Position numbers and translations under genes: made by a program. The notes beneath the pieces were generated by a model, which did not search any database, was not told the origin of the DNA, and saw only the letters and a program-made list of their open reading frames with translations. From positions 1-64,000 of the forward strand of contig NZ_JAAGLY010000035.1 in NCBI RefSeq assembly GCF_010548375.1: DNA of 64,000 bases, in the 5' to 3' direction. Source of the stretch: Streptomyces sp. SID13726. GTDB lineage: Bacteria; Actinomycetota; Actinomycetes; Streptomycetales; Streptomycetaceae. Shown here one piece after another: positions 48,767-58,215 of this stretch. The number at the start of each line of letters is the position of its first letter. Within the stretch, counting starts at the first letter, position 1.

Positions 48767-49978
48767 ATGAGCACCGTGGTGCACACACCGGCAGAGGTAC
48801 GGCGGGCCCGGTATGCCGTGGCCGCCGTGTTCGCCGTGCACGGGGCCGTGACCGGCTCGTTCGCGACGCGGGTGCCGTGGATCCAGGACCATGCCTCGCT
48901 GAGCGCGGGGCAGCTCGGGTTCGCCCTGGCCTTCACGGCGTTCGGCGCGTCCTGCTCGATGCCGCTGGCCGCCCGGGTCAGCCACCGCTTCGGCAGCCGG
49001 GCGGCGCTGCGCGCGCTGATCACGCTGTGGACGCTGTCCCTGGTCCTGCCGGGGATCGCGCCGAACATCTACACCCTGTGCCTGGCGATGTTCGTGTACG
49101 GCGCGAGCGCCGGCATGGCCGACGTGGTGATGAACGCGCTGGGGGTCGAGGTCGAGAACCGCCTCGGCAGGTCGATCATGTCCAGCCTGCACGGCATGTG
49201 GAGCGCCGGAGCGCTGATCGGCTCGGCGGGCGGCACCCTGGCCGCCCATCTGGGCGCGGACGCGCGCGTGCATTTCGCGCTGGCGTCGGCCTGTCTCAGC
49301 GTGCTCGGTGTGCTGGCCTGCCGGTGGGTGCTCGACGTGCAGGCCACCGAGGACGAGGAGCCGCCGCCGCGGTTCGCGCTGCCGCCGAAGTCGGCCCTGC
49401 TGATCGGCGCGGTCGGTTTCTGCGCGGTGTTCGCTGAGGGGGCGAGCCTGGACTGGTCGGCGGTCTATCTCAAGGACCGGCTCGACTCCTCGGCGGGGCT
49501 CGCCGCGGCCTGCACGACCGGCTTCATGCTCACCATGGCGGTGGCCCGGCTCGTCGGCGACACCGTGGTCAACCGCTTCGGCTCGGTCCGCACGGTCCGG
49601 CTCGGCGGCTTCCTCGCCGCCGCCGGCGGACTGCTCATCGTGCTCGCGGACCATCCCGCGGTGGCCATGACCGGGTTCGCGCTGATGGGGCTCGGCATCG
49701 CCGTCGTCGTACCGCTGTGCTTCGCGGCGGCGGGGCGCAGCGGGCCCAATCCGAGCCAGGCCATCGCGGGTGTCGCGACCATCACCTACACCTCGGGGCT
49801 GATCGCGCCGAGCCTGCTGGGCGGGGTGGCCCAGGCGACGAACCTGATGGTGTCCTTCACCCTGGTCACCGTCCTGGCCTGCGGGCTCGTCGTCTTCGCG
49901 GGCGTGCTGCGGGCCGGTGACCGGGACCGCCCGAAGGTCAGCGCTCCGGCCGCAGCAGTTCCCGACCCGCGGCCCTGA
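48767..49978 (+). CDS. MFS transporter (sugar-type, next to ROK regulator)
   Basis: 403 residues from ATG 48767, with GGGGAGGGAC upstream. About 12 membrane spans: RYAVAAVFAVHGAVTGSFATRVPWIQDH opens the protein, SCSMPLAARVSHRFGSRAAL is the 2-3 loop, and MADVVMNALGVEVENRLGRSIMSSLHGMWSAGALIGS is a signature of the FucP/YbjJ-like subgroup. It is divergent from a ROK repressor, so a sugar or sugar-like substrate is likely. The gene end overlaps the convergent thioesterase gene by 41 bases. Confidence 0.9.
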   Translation: MSTVVHTPAEVRRARYAVAAVFAVHGAVTGSFATRVPWIQDHASLSAGQLGFALAFTAFGASCSMPLAARVSHRFGSRAALRALITLWTLSLVLPGIAPNIYTLCLAMFVYGASAGMADVVMNALGVEVENRLGRSIMSSLHGMWSAGALIGSAGGTLAAHLGADARVHFALASACLSVLGVLACRWVLDVQATEDEEPPPRFALPPKSALLIGAVGFCAVFAEGASLDWSAVYLKDRLDSSAGLAAACTTGFMLTMAVARLVGDTVVNRFGSVRTVRLGGFLAAAGGLLIVLADHPAVAMTGFALMGLGIAVVVPLCFAAAGRSGPNPSQAIAGVATITYTSGLIAPSLLGGVAQATNLMVSFTLVTVLACGLVVFAGVLRAGDRDRPKVSAPAAAVPDPRP

Positions 49979-50396
49979 AACCGTCGCTCCAGGGCGTGGG
50001 GCGCAGGGTCGCCGCGTCGAGCCGGACCAGTACGCGGGTGCCGCGGGCGTAGGTCGTCGCGCCGTCCGCGGAGCAGAACCGGAAGCCGTAGGTCAGGCCG
50101 GTGCCGCCGAGCCGCTCCAGCCAGAGGTGGACGGCGTAGCCGCCGGAGCGGGTGACGGGGGCGTCGTAGCTGATCAGGAGTTCCTTGACGACGTTGCAGG
50201 CGTCCCCCGCGCTCGCCCAGTCGCCCTCGAAGCGGATGCCGTGCCCCTCCCAGAACTCCGTCCAGGCGCGCTCGACCAGCAGCGGGTAGCGGGCGTTGTG
50301 GAGCATGCCCAGGGCGTCGAGGTCGTCGAAGTGGACGGTGACGGGGATCAGCCTGCCGTAGGCGAGGGCGGGGGCGAGGGTGGCTTCGGCGGTCAC
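49938..50396 (-). CDS. Hot-dog fold acyl-CoA thioesterase (4HBT type)
   Basis: 152 residues from GTG 50396, with AGGAG seven bases upstream; a TTG nine codons earlier has no ribosome site. The hot-dog motif VTVHFDDLDALGMLHNARYPLLVERA contains the catalytic Asp of 4-hydroxybenzoyl-CoA thioesterases, followed by CNVVKELLISYDAPV and RGTRVLVRLDAATLRP. It hydrolyses an acyl-CoA of unknown chain. No partner gene is obvious. Confidence 0.9.
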   Translation of the reverse strand: MTAEATLAPALAYGRLIPVTVHFDDLDALGMLHNARYPLLVERAWTEFWEGHGIRFEGDWASAGDACNVVKELLISYDAPVTRSGGYAVHLWLERLGGTGLTYGFRFCSADGATTYARGTRVLVRLDAATLRPTPWSDGFRAAGRELLRPER

Positions 50397-50529
50397 GGCG
50401 GGGCTCCTGGGTGTATGGGGCAATCACCCCCACCTTAAGCGGCCGCTCACCCTGCCCCCGGCGGGTGACCAGGGATCTTGCACGTGACAATGGTCGCTCC
50501 GGACTCGTACGACGAAAGCGATACCGCTC

Positions 50530-51933
50530 ATGGATCTCGGCGTCCGCTGGAAACTGCACGGCGACGGACGCACCCCGGCGCCCGGGGCGGTGGTCCGCCC
50601 CGACGAACGGCTCTCCTGGCCGCGCACGGCCGGGCTCGGCGCCCAGCACGTGGTCGCGATGTTCGGGGCGTCCTTCGTGGCCCCGGTCCTGATGGGCCTC
50701 GACCCCAACCTGGCGATCATGATGTCCGGCGTCGCCACGGTGATCTTCCTGCTGGCGACCCGCGGCCGGGTGCCGAGCTACCTCGGCTGCTCGCTCTCCT
50801 TCGTGGGCGTCGCCGCCGTGATCCGCGCCCAGGGCGGCACGAGCGCCACGGTGACCGGCGCGGTGCTCGTCGTCGGTGTCGCGCTCTTCCTGGTCGGCGT
50901 CGCGGTCCAGAAGTTCGGGGCGCGGATCATCCACGCCGCGATGCCGCCGATCGTCACCGGCGCGGTCGTGATGCTGATCGGCTTCAACCTCGCCCCGGTG
51001 ACCGCCTCGACGTACTGGCCGCAGGACCAGTGGACGGCCCTGCTAGTCATGCTGTTCACCGGTCTGGCGGTGGTGTGCCTGCGGGGCTTCTGGTCCCGGA
51101 TCGCGATCTTCCTGGGCCTGGTCTTCGGATACGGCATCTCGTGGGCCTTCGACCGGATCTTCGGGCGGATCCACTCGGTCGACGCGAGCGGGAAGCTCAC
51201 CGACCACTGGCGGCTCGACCTCTCGGGCGTCGGCAAGGCCGACTGGATCGGGCTGCCTGCCTTCCACGGCCCGTCCTTCGAGTGGTCCGCGATCCTGGTC
51301 GCCCTCCCCGTCGTCATCGCCCTGGTCGCGGAGAACGCCGGGCACGTCAAGGCGGTCGGCGAGATGACCGGCGACCCGCTCGACGACAGACTGGGCACGG
51401 CGATCTCGGCCGACGGCATCGGCTCGATCTTCTCCACCGCGGTCGGCGGCCCGCCCAACACCACGTACTCCGAGAACATCGGCGTGATGGCGGCCACGCG
51501 CGTGTACTCGACCGCCGCCTACTGGGCCGCCGCCGGCTTCGCCCTCCTCTTCGGTCTCTGCCCGAAGTTCGGCGCGGTCGTCGCCGCGATCCCGGGCGGG
51601 GTCCTCGGCGGCATCACGGTCATCCTCTACGGCATGATCGGCCTGCTCGGCGCGCAGATCTGGACCAACGCCCGGGTGGACCTGCGCAATCCGCTCAACC
51701 TGGTCCCCGCCGCCGCGGGCATCATCATCGGCGTGGGCAACGTCAGCATGACGTTCACCGACACCTTCTCCCTCAGCGGCATCGCCCTGGGCACGCTGGT
51801 CGTCATCACCGGGTACCACGCGCTGCGGGCGTTCGCCCCGGCCCACCTCAAGACGCAGGAGCCACTGCTCGACGAGGGGACGTCCTCCTACGGCGACGAG
51901 GGGGCGGCTCCCTACGACGACGCCAAGTCGTAG
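50530..51933 (+). CDS. Uracil/xanthine permease, nucleobase:cation symporter-2
   Basis: 467 residues with ~14 membrane spans. GLGAQHVVAMFGASFVAPVLMGLDP at residues ~37-61 and VPSYLGCSLSFVGVAAVI, GTAISADGIGSIFSTAVGGPPNTTYSENIGVMAATRV are UraA/PyrP hallmarks; the last carries the conserved Glu and Asn residues that bind the base. It imports uracil or a related base with protons. The final 22 bases overlap the convergent GH6 gene. No pyrR or pyr gene is nearby. Confidence 0.93.
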   Translation: MDLGVRWKLHGDGRTPAPGAVVRPDERLSWPRTAGLGAQHVVAMFGASFVAPVLMGLDPNLAIMMSGVATVIFLLATRGRVPSYLGCSLSFVGVAAVIRAQGGTSATVTGAVLVVGVALFLVGVAVQKFGARIIHAAMPPIVTGAVVMLIGFNLAPVTASTYWPQDQWTALLVMLFTGLAVVCLRGFWSRIAIFLGLVFGYGISWAFDRIFGRIHSVDASGKLTDHWRLDLSGVGKADWIGLPAFHGPSFEWSAILVALPVVIALVAENAGHVKAVGEMTGDPLDDRLGTAISADGIGSIFSTAVGGPPNTTYSENIGVMAATRVYSTAAYWAAAGFALLFGLCPKFGAVVAAIPGGVLGGITVILYGMIGLLGAQIWTNARVDLRNPLNLVPAAAGIIIGVGNVSMTFTDTFSLSGIALGTLVVITGYHALRAFAPAHLKTQEPLLDEGTSSYGDEGAAPYDDAKS

Positions 51934-53102
51934 GCGTACGACGGCGAGAAGGTGCCCGGCGTGCCATTGCAGCCGTCCGACTCCCCCGGCAGCTTCACCC
52001 ACAGGTAGCCGTCGATCCCCGGCTGCCCGGTGTCCAGGGTGGGCGTCCTGCCGATCTTCCGGCCGGCGGGGTCGCACCACTCGCCGTCGGCCGGGGCGCC
52101 GTTGCCGTTGCGGCTGGTGTCGATGACGGCACCGAGGCCGGAGGGTCCGCCCAGGGCGGCGAGGACCTGACGGTCGTAGGCGATCTCGGCGTCCGTGGTG
52201 TGGAAGTTGGAGACGTTGCTGAAGACGCCGTCGGAGGAGGCGGCCGAGGCGGCGCCCGCCTGCCGCAGCAGCTCCGCCTGTTTCGCGGCCGGGTTCCAGC
52301 CGGAGTGCCCGGCGTCGTAGTAGACGCGCGCCTTCGGGTTCGCGGCCTTCAGGACCCGGCCCGCGCGGGCCAGCGAGGCGAAGCGGTCGGCGCGGTCGGC
52401 GGCGGAGAGGCAGTCGGACTGGGCGATCGAGTCGGGCTCCAGGACGACGACCACCTCGCCGGAGCCGAGGCCCGCGGCGAACCGGTCGATCCAGGCGTCG
52501 TACGCGTCGAGGTCCGGTGCGCCGCCCTGGGAGGCGCCGCCGCAGTCGCGGTCCGGGACGGTGTACACCACGACCACCGGGACCCGGCCCTGCGCGGCGC
52601 CGCCCGAGGTGACCGCGCGGACCTTGGCGGTGATGGTCGCCGGGGCGTACTCGGCGAACCAGACGGCGGCCGGGCGGTCGGCGATCCGGGACTGTATGAC
52701 GTCGGTGCGGGGGTCGCCGGGGTGGTCACGCACCCAGTCCAGCACCTGGGAGGCGGGGTGGCGGTAGAGGCGGGTGGCGACGGCGCGCTTCGGTTCGTCC
52801 GCCGTCGCCGTGGGGCTCGCCTTCCGGGTGCGGGAGGCCGACGGCGACGCGCTCTTCCTCCCGGTGGGCGAGGCCGACGCGGACACCGGCGGCGGGACGG
52901 GCAACGACCGCGTGCTCGGTGAGGCGGCGGGTTCTGGCCGGGCCTCGTCGGAGGCGGGCCGGCCGTCGAGCGCGGAGAGCATCCCGGTCGCGGTGCCGAC
53001 GGCGACCACCACGGAGGCCACCGCGACCATCGCACCGCGGCCCACGGCGCGCCTGCGGGCGGACCGGCGCGCGGCCAGCCGCTGGGCACGCAAGCCTGAC
53101 AC
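51912..53102 (-). CDS. Secreted or membrane-anchored GH6 endoglucanase/cellobiohydrolase
   Basis: 396 residues from GTG 53102. Residues ~20-45 are an N-terminal hydrophobic segment (GAMVAVASVVVAVGTATGML), signal peptide or anchor. A Ser/Pro/Thr-rich linker spans ~50-105. The GH6 catalytic domain has VVVLEPDSIAQ (catalytic Asp), VYYDAGHSGWN and VIDTSRNGNGAPADGEWCDPAGRKIG, ending with GYLWVKLPGESDG. There is no carbohydrate-binding module. It probably cuts beta-1,4-glucan at the cell surface, perhaps including the hyphal-tip glucan as other GH6 enzymes do; that is inference. Confidence 0.9.
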   Translation of the reverse strand: MSGLRAQRLAARRSARRRAVGRGAMVAVASVVVAVGTATGMLSALDGRPASDEARPEPAASPSTRSLPVPPPVSASASPTGRKSASPSASRTRKASPTATADEPKRAVATRLYRHPASQVLDWVRDHPGDPRTDVIQSRIADRPAAVWFAEYAPATITAKVRAVTSGGAAQGRVPVVVVYTVPDRDCGGASQGGAPDLDAYDAWIDRFAAGLGSGEVVVVLEPDSIAQSDCLSAADRADRFASLARAGRVLKAANPKARVYYDAGHSGWNPAAKQAELLRQAGAASAASSDGVFSNVSNFHTTDAEIAYDRQVLAALGGPSGLGAVIDTSRNGNGAPADGEWCDPAGRKIGRTPTLDTGQPGIDGYLWVKLPGESDGCNGTPGTFSPSYAYDLASS

Positions 53103-53200
53103 CCTGTCCGCCCCCCTCGCGCGGCGGGCGCGTCCCCCGTTCTGGGGAAGCCTCGGGCCCGCCGGTACCCCGGCCAGCCTAGGACTGGGACCCTGCCGCT

Positions 53201-53887
53201 ATGGCGCAATTGGAACAGTTCACCACTCCCCTCGACACGGTCGTCTCCCGCATGCGCGCCCTGGAGGAGGCCCTGCCGGAGCGGGACGGCGTCGCGGTCT
53301 TCAACCGCGTCTACCTGGCCGTCACCGAGGCGGTCGACCGGTGCGTCGACAGCGGCCGGCTGGGGGACGCGCGGGCCGCGATCACGCTGGACGTGCGGTT
53401 CGCGGAGCGCTATCTGACGGCGGTCGACGAAGCGCGCCACGAAGGCCGTCCGCCGGCCTGCTGGCGCCCGCTGTTCCAGTTCCGCCGGCATCCCGGGGTA
53501 CGACCGCTGCAGTTCGCGCTGGCGGGCATCAACGCGCACATCGGGCACGACCTGGCGCTCGCCGTGGTGGACACCTGTCGTAGTCTCGGCTGCGAACCCG
53601 CCGACGTGGAGGACGAGTTCGACCGCGTGGGTGACCTCCTCGTCTCGCTGGAGGAGCGCATCCGCGAAGATCTGATGCCGGGCCCCGACCTCCTCCAGAT
53701 CGCCGACCCGCTCACCCATCTCCTCGGCTCCTGGAGCCTGGACCGCGCCCGCGACGCCACCTGGACCGCGGCACGGGCCCTGTGGGCGCTGCGCGGACTG
53801 CCCGACGTGGCAGGGGAGTTCACCGAACGCCTGGACACGGCGGTGGGCTTCGCGGGGCGGATGCTGCTCACACCGCTGCCGGACTGA
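53201..53887 (+). CDS. DUF5995 family protein
   Basis: 228 residues. Helical throughout, with VDEARHEGRPPACWRPLFQFRR, then PLQFALAGINAHIGHDLALAVVDTC, the signature of DUF5995; its HIGHDL His residues and the following FDRVGDLL resemble a metal-dependent or heme-oxygenase-like helical bundle. No signal or membrane segment. It is divergent from the GH6 gene. Function unknown. Confidence 0.88.
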   Translation: MAQLEQFTTPLDTVVSRMRALEEALPERDGVAVFNRVYLAVTEAVDRCVDSGRLGDARAAITLDVRFAERYLTAVDEARHEGRPPACWRPLFQFRRHPGVRPLQFALAGINAHIGHDLALAVVDTCRSLGCEPADVEDEFDRVGDLLVSLEERIREDLMPGPDLLQIADPLTHLLGSWSLDRARDATWTAARALWALRGLPDVAGEFTERLDTAVGFAGRMLLTPLPD

Positions 53888-53987
53888 CCCGGGCGCCCGG
53901 CGCTTCTCGAGCCGTCCTCAAGTCACCTCTCCGACCATGACCTCCCCGGGAGTTGAGGGGGAGCGGCCATGTTCGGGAGGAGCGGCC

Positions 53988-54359
53988 ATGTACCGCCTGT
54001 GGTGGTGGCTCAAGGGCCGGGTCGTGGCACCGGCGGTACGCGCTCTGGCCGCACTGGGGAGCATCCATGTCGGCATCCCCCACCGCGACCCGTGCCCCGA
54101 CCTGTGGCCCGACCAGCGCCCCGGACTCCGGTCGGCTCCGCCTCCGGGGCATCCCGAGCGGCTGCGCCCGGACCTCACGCCGACCGCGCTGGAGCGGCAC
54201 CTCGAAGCGGACCTGGCCCGCGGCCGGTGGCTGACGCGCCGTCGTCACAGCCGGGGCCTCAGCCACAACCACAGCCACAGCCGGGCCCGCAGCCGAGGCC
54301 GGGGCCCAGGGGGTCAGGCCCCAGGGGGTCAGGCCCCGCCCGCCCGGCCGCTCGGGTGA
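53988..54359 (+). CDS. Small hypothetical protein with His/Arg-rich tail
   Basis: 123 residues from ATG 53988, with GGGAGGAG seven bases upstream; an earlier start at 53937 is less likely. The N-terminus MYRLWWWLKGRVVAPAVRAL is an amphipathic, Trp-rich helix that could sit on a membrane. The rest is low-complexity: RRRHSRGLSHNHSHSRARSR, then two exact copies of GPGGQAP/GGQAP encoded by a 15-base tandem repeat at about 54303-54340. No homology recognised. The tail may be recent; the gene could be real but fast-evolving. Confidence 0.5.
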   Translation: MYRLWWWLKGRVVAPAVRALAALGSIHVGIPHRDPCPDLWPDQRPGLRSAPPPGHPERLRPDLTPTALERHLEADLARGRWLTRRRHSRGLSHNHSHSRARSRGRGPGGQAPGGQAPPARPLG

Positions 54360-54365
54360 CGCCCG

Positions 54366-56063
54366 TCAGTCCTCCGGAAGTTCGACCGGCGCGATCTCGT
54401 CGTACACGTCCCCGGGCCCCGGGTTGGTCGCGTCCGTGCCGCCGCCGAAGTGGTGCATGACGCCCCAGACCGCGTTCAGCGCCGTCTGGATCGCGCCCTC
54501 CGCCCAGCCCGCCGTCCAGGAGATGTCGTCGCCGGCGAGGAAGATGCCGCGCTTGTCCTCGGGGAGGCGGTCCTGCATGAAGTGGGTGAAGAGGCGGCGC
54601 TGGTAGCGGTAGTGGCCGGGGAGGTTCGCCTTGAACGCGCCCATGAAATAAGGCTCGTTCTCCCAGGAGACGGTCACCGGGCTGCCGATGACGTGCTTCC
54701 TGATGTCGACGTTCGGGTAGATCTCGCCGAGCGACTTGAGCATGACCTCCATGCGCTCGTTCGCGGACAGCGGGAGCCACTTCAGGCTGTCGTCGCACCA
54801 GGTGTAGGAAAGGCAGATGACGGCCGGCTTGTCGGGGCCGTCGTCGAGGAGGTAAGTCCCGCGCGTCATACGGTCGGTGAGGGTCATCGACATGACGTCC
54901 CGACCCGTTTCCTCGTCCTTGTCCAGCCAGAACGGCCGGTCGACGGGCACGAAGAGCTTGCTGGACTCCATGTAGTGGGTGCGCTCGATCGCCGTCCAGT
55001 GATCGATCGGGAAGAGCGAGTCGTCGCAGGCGATCTTGGAGAGCAGCATCCAGGACTGGGCGGTGAAGATCGCCGCCTGGTAGGTGCGGATGTCCCCGTC
55101 GGCGTCCGTCACGGTGATCCGGTTGCCCGCGGTGCGGTGCAGCCGGGTCACGGCCGGGCGGGGCTGGCCGCCCTCGTGCAGGCTCGCCAGCGAGGTGCCG
55201 TAGGCCCAGTGCACGATCTTCTCCGGCTCGCGCTCCCAGAGCCTGAGCGGCAGTTGCTGCGAGCCGCCCACGATCCCGCGGTGGTGGTCGTCGGCCTCGG
55301 TGTAGACGACCCGCAGGATCTCCAGGATGGAGTTGGGGAAGTCGGTGTCCCAGCCGCCGGTGCCGAAGCCGACCTGGCCGAAGATCTCGCGGTGCCGGAA
55401 GGACCGGAACGCCTCCGAGTCGCACAGGAAGCCGTAGAAGGTCTGGTTGTCGAGCTTCTCGACGAGCCGGGCCCAGATCTCCCGGATGCGCGGCACGTCC
55501 CGCTCGCGCAGGGCGCGGTTCATGTCGGTGAAGTCGGCGCCCTCTTCGAGGCACTTGCTCCAGGCGGCGGCGACATCGCGGTAGACCTGCGGGAGGTCGG
55601 CGACCGTCTCGGCGTAGTGGGACTCGCCCTTGAGGTCGACGACGGTCGAAGGGGTCGTCTCCGCGAGGGGGTTGGGGAAGGGACGGGTCTTGAGGCCGAC
55701 GAGGTCGATGTAGTGCTGGAGCGCGGTGGAGGAGGGCGGGAAGCGCATCGCGCCCATCTCCGCGGTCAGCGAGGGGTCGCAGCCGTCGAAGCCCACCGTG
55801 CGCAGCCGTCCGCCGATCCGGTCGGCCTCGTACACGACCGGCTTGAGGCCCATCTTCATCAGCTCGTAGGCGGCCACGATGCCGGAGAGACCGCCGCCGA
55901 TCACCGCGACCTCGGTGCCGTGCCCGGTCGCCGGGATCTGGCCGAGGCCCGCCGGGTGGGCGAGGAAGTCGTCGTAGGCGTACGGGAAGTCCGGCCCGAA
56001 CATGGTGATCGGCGGCTGCTGCTCGTCCGCATGCTCGACGGCGTTGGGCACGGTGGACGTCAT
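54366..56063 (-). CDS. Flavin monoamine oxidase / amino acid 2-monooxygenase-like
   Basis: 565 residues. The FAD site is VAVIGGGLSGIVAAYELMKMG, then GLKPVVYEADRIGGRLRTVGFDG and LTAEMGAMRFPPSS (substrate-arginine region). C-terminal GIFLAGDDISWTAGWAEGAIQTALNAVWG completes the flavin fold. No signal peptide, unlike secreted L-amino acid oxidases. The length and MRFP motif are like tryptophan/phenylalanine 2-monooxygenases (IaaM). The next gene, 32 bases downstream... on the same strand is upstream: a nitrilase-family hydrolase starts at 56884 and reads into this gene, so an amide product could be hydrolysed. Confidence 0.88.
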   Translation of the reverse strand: MTSTVPNAVEHADEQQPPITMFGPDFPYAYDDFLAHPAGLGQIPATGHGTEVAVIGGGLSGIVAAYELMKMGLKPVVYEADRIGGRLRTVGFDGCDPSLTAEMGAMRFPPSSTALQHYIDLVGLKTRPFPNPLAETTPSTVVDLKGESHYAETVADLPQVYRDVAAAWSKCLEEGADFTDMNRALRERDVPRIREIWARLVEKLDNQTFYGFLCDSEAFRSFRHREIFGQVGFGTGGWDTDFPNSILEILRVVYTEADDHHRGIVGGSQQLPLRLWEREPEKIVHWAYGTSLASLHEGGQPRPAVTRLHRTAGNRITVTDADGDIRTYQAAIFTAQSWMLLSKIACDDSLFPIDHWTAIERTHYMESSKLFVPVDRPFWLDKDEETGRDVMSMTLTDRMTRGTYLLDDGPDKPAVICLSYTWCDDSLKWLPLSANERMEVMLKSLGEIYPNVDIRKHVIGSPVTVSWENEPYFMGAFKANLPGHYRYQRRLFTHFMQDRLPEDKRGIFLAGDDISWTAGWAEGAIQTALNAVWGVMHHFGGGTDATNPGPGDVYDEIAPVELPED

Positions 56064-56095
56064 GGGGTGCGAACTCCTTGAAGCAACGGGGTGGT

Positions 56096-56884
56096 TCAGA
56101 CGAGGGACCCGTAGAGGGCGGGCCTGCGGTCGGTCAGATACGGGTTCGCCTCGCGGGACGCGGCCAGGAGTCCGGGGTCCGCCTCAGCGAACACCAGCTC
56201 CTCGCCGCGTCCGGCACGGGCCCGGGCCACCCCGTCGGGACCGGCCAGCACGGAGAGCCCGACGAACTCGAACTCCCCTTCCCGGCCGACCCGGTTGACG
56301 TAGACGACGTACATCTGGTTCTCCCAGGCCCGCACCGGCACCAGGGACTCGGCGACGAACTGGAACGGGTGCATCTGGGCCGTGGGGACGATCAGCAGGT
56401 CGGTGCCGGCGAGGGCGTGGGCGCGGACGTTCTCCGGGAACTCGACGTCGTAGCAGATCATGAGGCCGACGCGGAGGCCGCCCAACTCGGCCTGGACGAC
56501 GGGCTGTTCCCCCGGTGTGAACCGGTCGCGCTCGAAGCAGCCGAAGAGGTGGGTCTTGCGGTAGTTGGCGAGGCGGGTGCCGTCGGCGGAGATCAGCTGG
56601 GCGGAGTTGTACACGGCGTCGCCGGACCGCTCGGGGTAGCCGTACGCGATCGCCAGGCCGTGCCGGACGGCGATCTCCGCGACCGCGTCGGCCTCCTCCC
56701 CGTCGGCCGCCGAGGCGAGTCGGGCCACGTCGTCGCCGATCGCGTACCCGGTGAGGAACATCTCCGGTGCGGCCAGCAGTGCGGCACCCGCGGCGGCGGC
56801 CCGGCCCGCGCCCTCGTCGAGGACCTTGAGGTTCCCCTCGACGGAGCCGGGGCGGCCGGAGCTCTGGAGCAGGGCGGTGCGCAT
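56096..56884 (-). CDS. Carbon-nitrogen hydrolase (nitrilase superfamily amidase)
   Basis: 262 residues. The catalytic triad is Glu41 (LLAAPEMFLTGYAIG), Lys110 (ANYRKTHLFGCFERD) and Cys144 (VGLMICYDVEFPENVRAHAL), with Glu in VPTAQMHPFQFVAES. These are typical of amidases rather than true nitrilases. It lies 32 bases before the flavin amine oxidase gene on the same strand, so the two are an operon: a monooxygenase producing an amide and an amidase producing the acid. Indole-3-acetamide is one possible substrate. Confidence 0.9.
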   Translation of the reverse strand: MRTALLQSSGRPGSVEGNLKVLDEGAGRAAAAGAALLAAPEMFLTGYAIGDDVARLASAADGEEADAVAEIAVRHGLAIAYGYPERSGDAVYNSAQLISADGTRLANYRKTHLFGCFERDRFTPGEQPVVQAELGGLRVGLMICYDVEFPENVRAHALAGTDLLIVPTAQMHPFQFVAESLVPVRAWENQMYVVYVNRVGREGEFEFVGLSVLAGPDGVARARAGRGEELVFAEADPGLLAASREANPYLTDRRPALYGSLV

Positions 56885-57000
56885 GCGTGATCCTCACCGG
56901 GCGGAAGGTGGATGTGGGGGCCACGTAGACGGGCCATATAGAAGGTACGGGCGGCTCACCTGGGCGGACAAGGAGGAGCCGTTGCGCGCCGGTGAGCGGT

Positions 57001-58215
57001 TCATTGCGTGCGCCGGCCCTCCCGCGGCGATTCGTTGCGCGGGCGCCCGCCCAGCACCAGCGCCGTCACCAGATACGGCACGGACAGGATCACGAAGACC
57101 GTGCTGTGCGCCAGGGACGAGCCGAGCAGCGTGTACGCCCCGAACACGGCGACCGTGACCAGCTCCGTGCCCAGGCTCGCCACCGAGGTGAGCGTGGCCC
57201 GGCGGGCGTCGTCGATGCGGTGCTGGAGGCGGACGTCGGCGAGCACCTCGGCCAGCTGGAAGCCGGCGAAGGCGAGACCCACGAGGGCTATGCCGGCCGG
57301 GGTGCGCATCCCGGCGCCGACGGCCAGGGCGAGGGCGGCACCGGCGATCAGCGCGGCGAGTCCCCGGGTGCCGAGGCGTTCGGCGGGCCCGGCGAACAGG
57401 CTGCCGACGGTGACGATCGCCCAGACCAGCAGGACCAGGTAGGGCACGGTCTCCTCGGCCACCCCGAGGTCGCGGATCAGCAGGGAGACGTACTCGTCGA
57501 GCGCGCCCCACACCGCGGCGACGGCCGGGATCAGCAGCAGGGCGCCTCGGACGCTCCGGTCCGCGCGGGCCTCGGCGACTCCGGCGCGCAGGGTCGCCGA
57601 CCAGCGCGTATTCCCCTTCTCGGCGGGGACCCGGTGTTCCGGCAGCCGGGTCGCGGTGACCGCTGCCAGCAGACAGGCCAGGACGCTCGCGGCACCGACG
57701 GCCGGGTAGCCGCCCAGCGCGAGGACCGGCCCGGCGAGCCCCATCGCCGCGACCGTGGCCAGCAGCCGTGCCGCCCGGGTCCGCCCCATCACGCGCGCGT
57801 ACCGGTCGGTGGCGCCGAGCCGCTCCATCTCGTCGTACACGAGGGCTTCCAGCGATCCGGAGCCGAGCGCGCCCCCGGCGCCCCACAGCACGAAGCCCAG
57901 CGCGAAGGCGCCGTACGACGGGACGGTCACCCACAGCGTGAAGCCGGTGGCCGTCAGCAGCGGGCCGATCCACAGCAGCCTGCGCCGCGAGACGGTGTCG
58001 GCCCAGGCGCCGGAGGGCACCTCCAGCACCACGGCCGTGAGGGACCACAGGGCGAACAGCGAGGAGATCTGCCAGAGCGGCAGGCCGGTGTCGGCGAACA
58101 GCAGCGCGTACACGGGGTAGAGCAGGACGAGGTCGTCGAGGAACGCGTAGCCGTACAGCGTGGTCGTCAGCCGGCGGACGCCGGTCGCGGGCACACGTGC
58201 GGGTGAGAGTGTCAT
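57001..58215 (-). CDS. MFS transporter
   Basis: 404 residues from ATG 58215, with GGAAGG four bases upstream. About 12 spans; LEVPSGAWADTVSRRRLLWIGPLL is the 2-3 loop motif and SGSLEALVYDEMERLGATDRYARVMGRTRAARL follows segment 4, as in YfmO/MdtG-like drug efflux proteins. The upstream HAD-EEP gene ends 106 bases before its start on the same strand, so it may be the distal gene of that transcript. Substrate unknown. Confidence 0.87.
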   Translation of the reverse strand: MTLSPARVPATGVRRLTTTLYGYAFLDDLVLLYPVYALLFADTGLPLWQISSLFALWSLTAVVLEVPSGAWADTVSRRRLLWIGPLLTATGFTLWVTVPSYGAFALGFVLWGAGGALGSGSLEALVYDEMERLGATDRYARVMGRTRAARLLATVAAMGLAGPVLALGGYPAVGAASVLACLLAAVTATRLPEHRVPAEKGNTRWSATLRAGVAEARADRSVRGALLLIPAVAAVWGALDEYVSLLIRDLGVAEETVPYLVLLVWAIVTVGSLFAGPAERLGTRGLAALIAGAALALAVGAGMRTPAGIALVGLAFAGFQLAEVLADVRLQHRIDDARRATLTSVASLGTELVTVAVFGAYTLLGSSLAHSTVFVILSVPYLVTALVLGGRPRNESPREGRRTQ

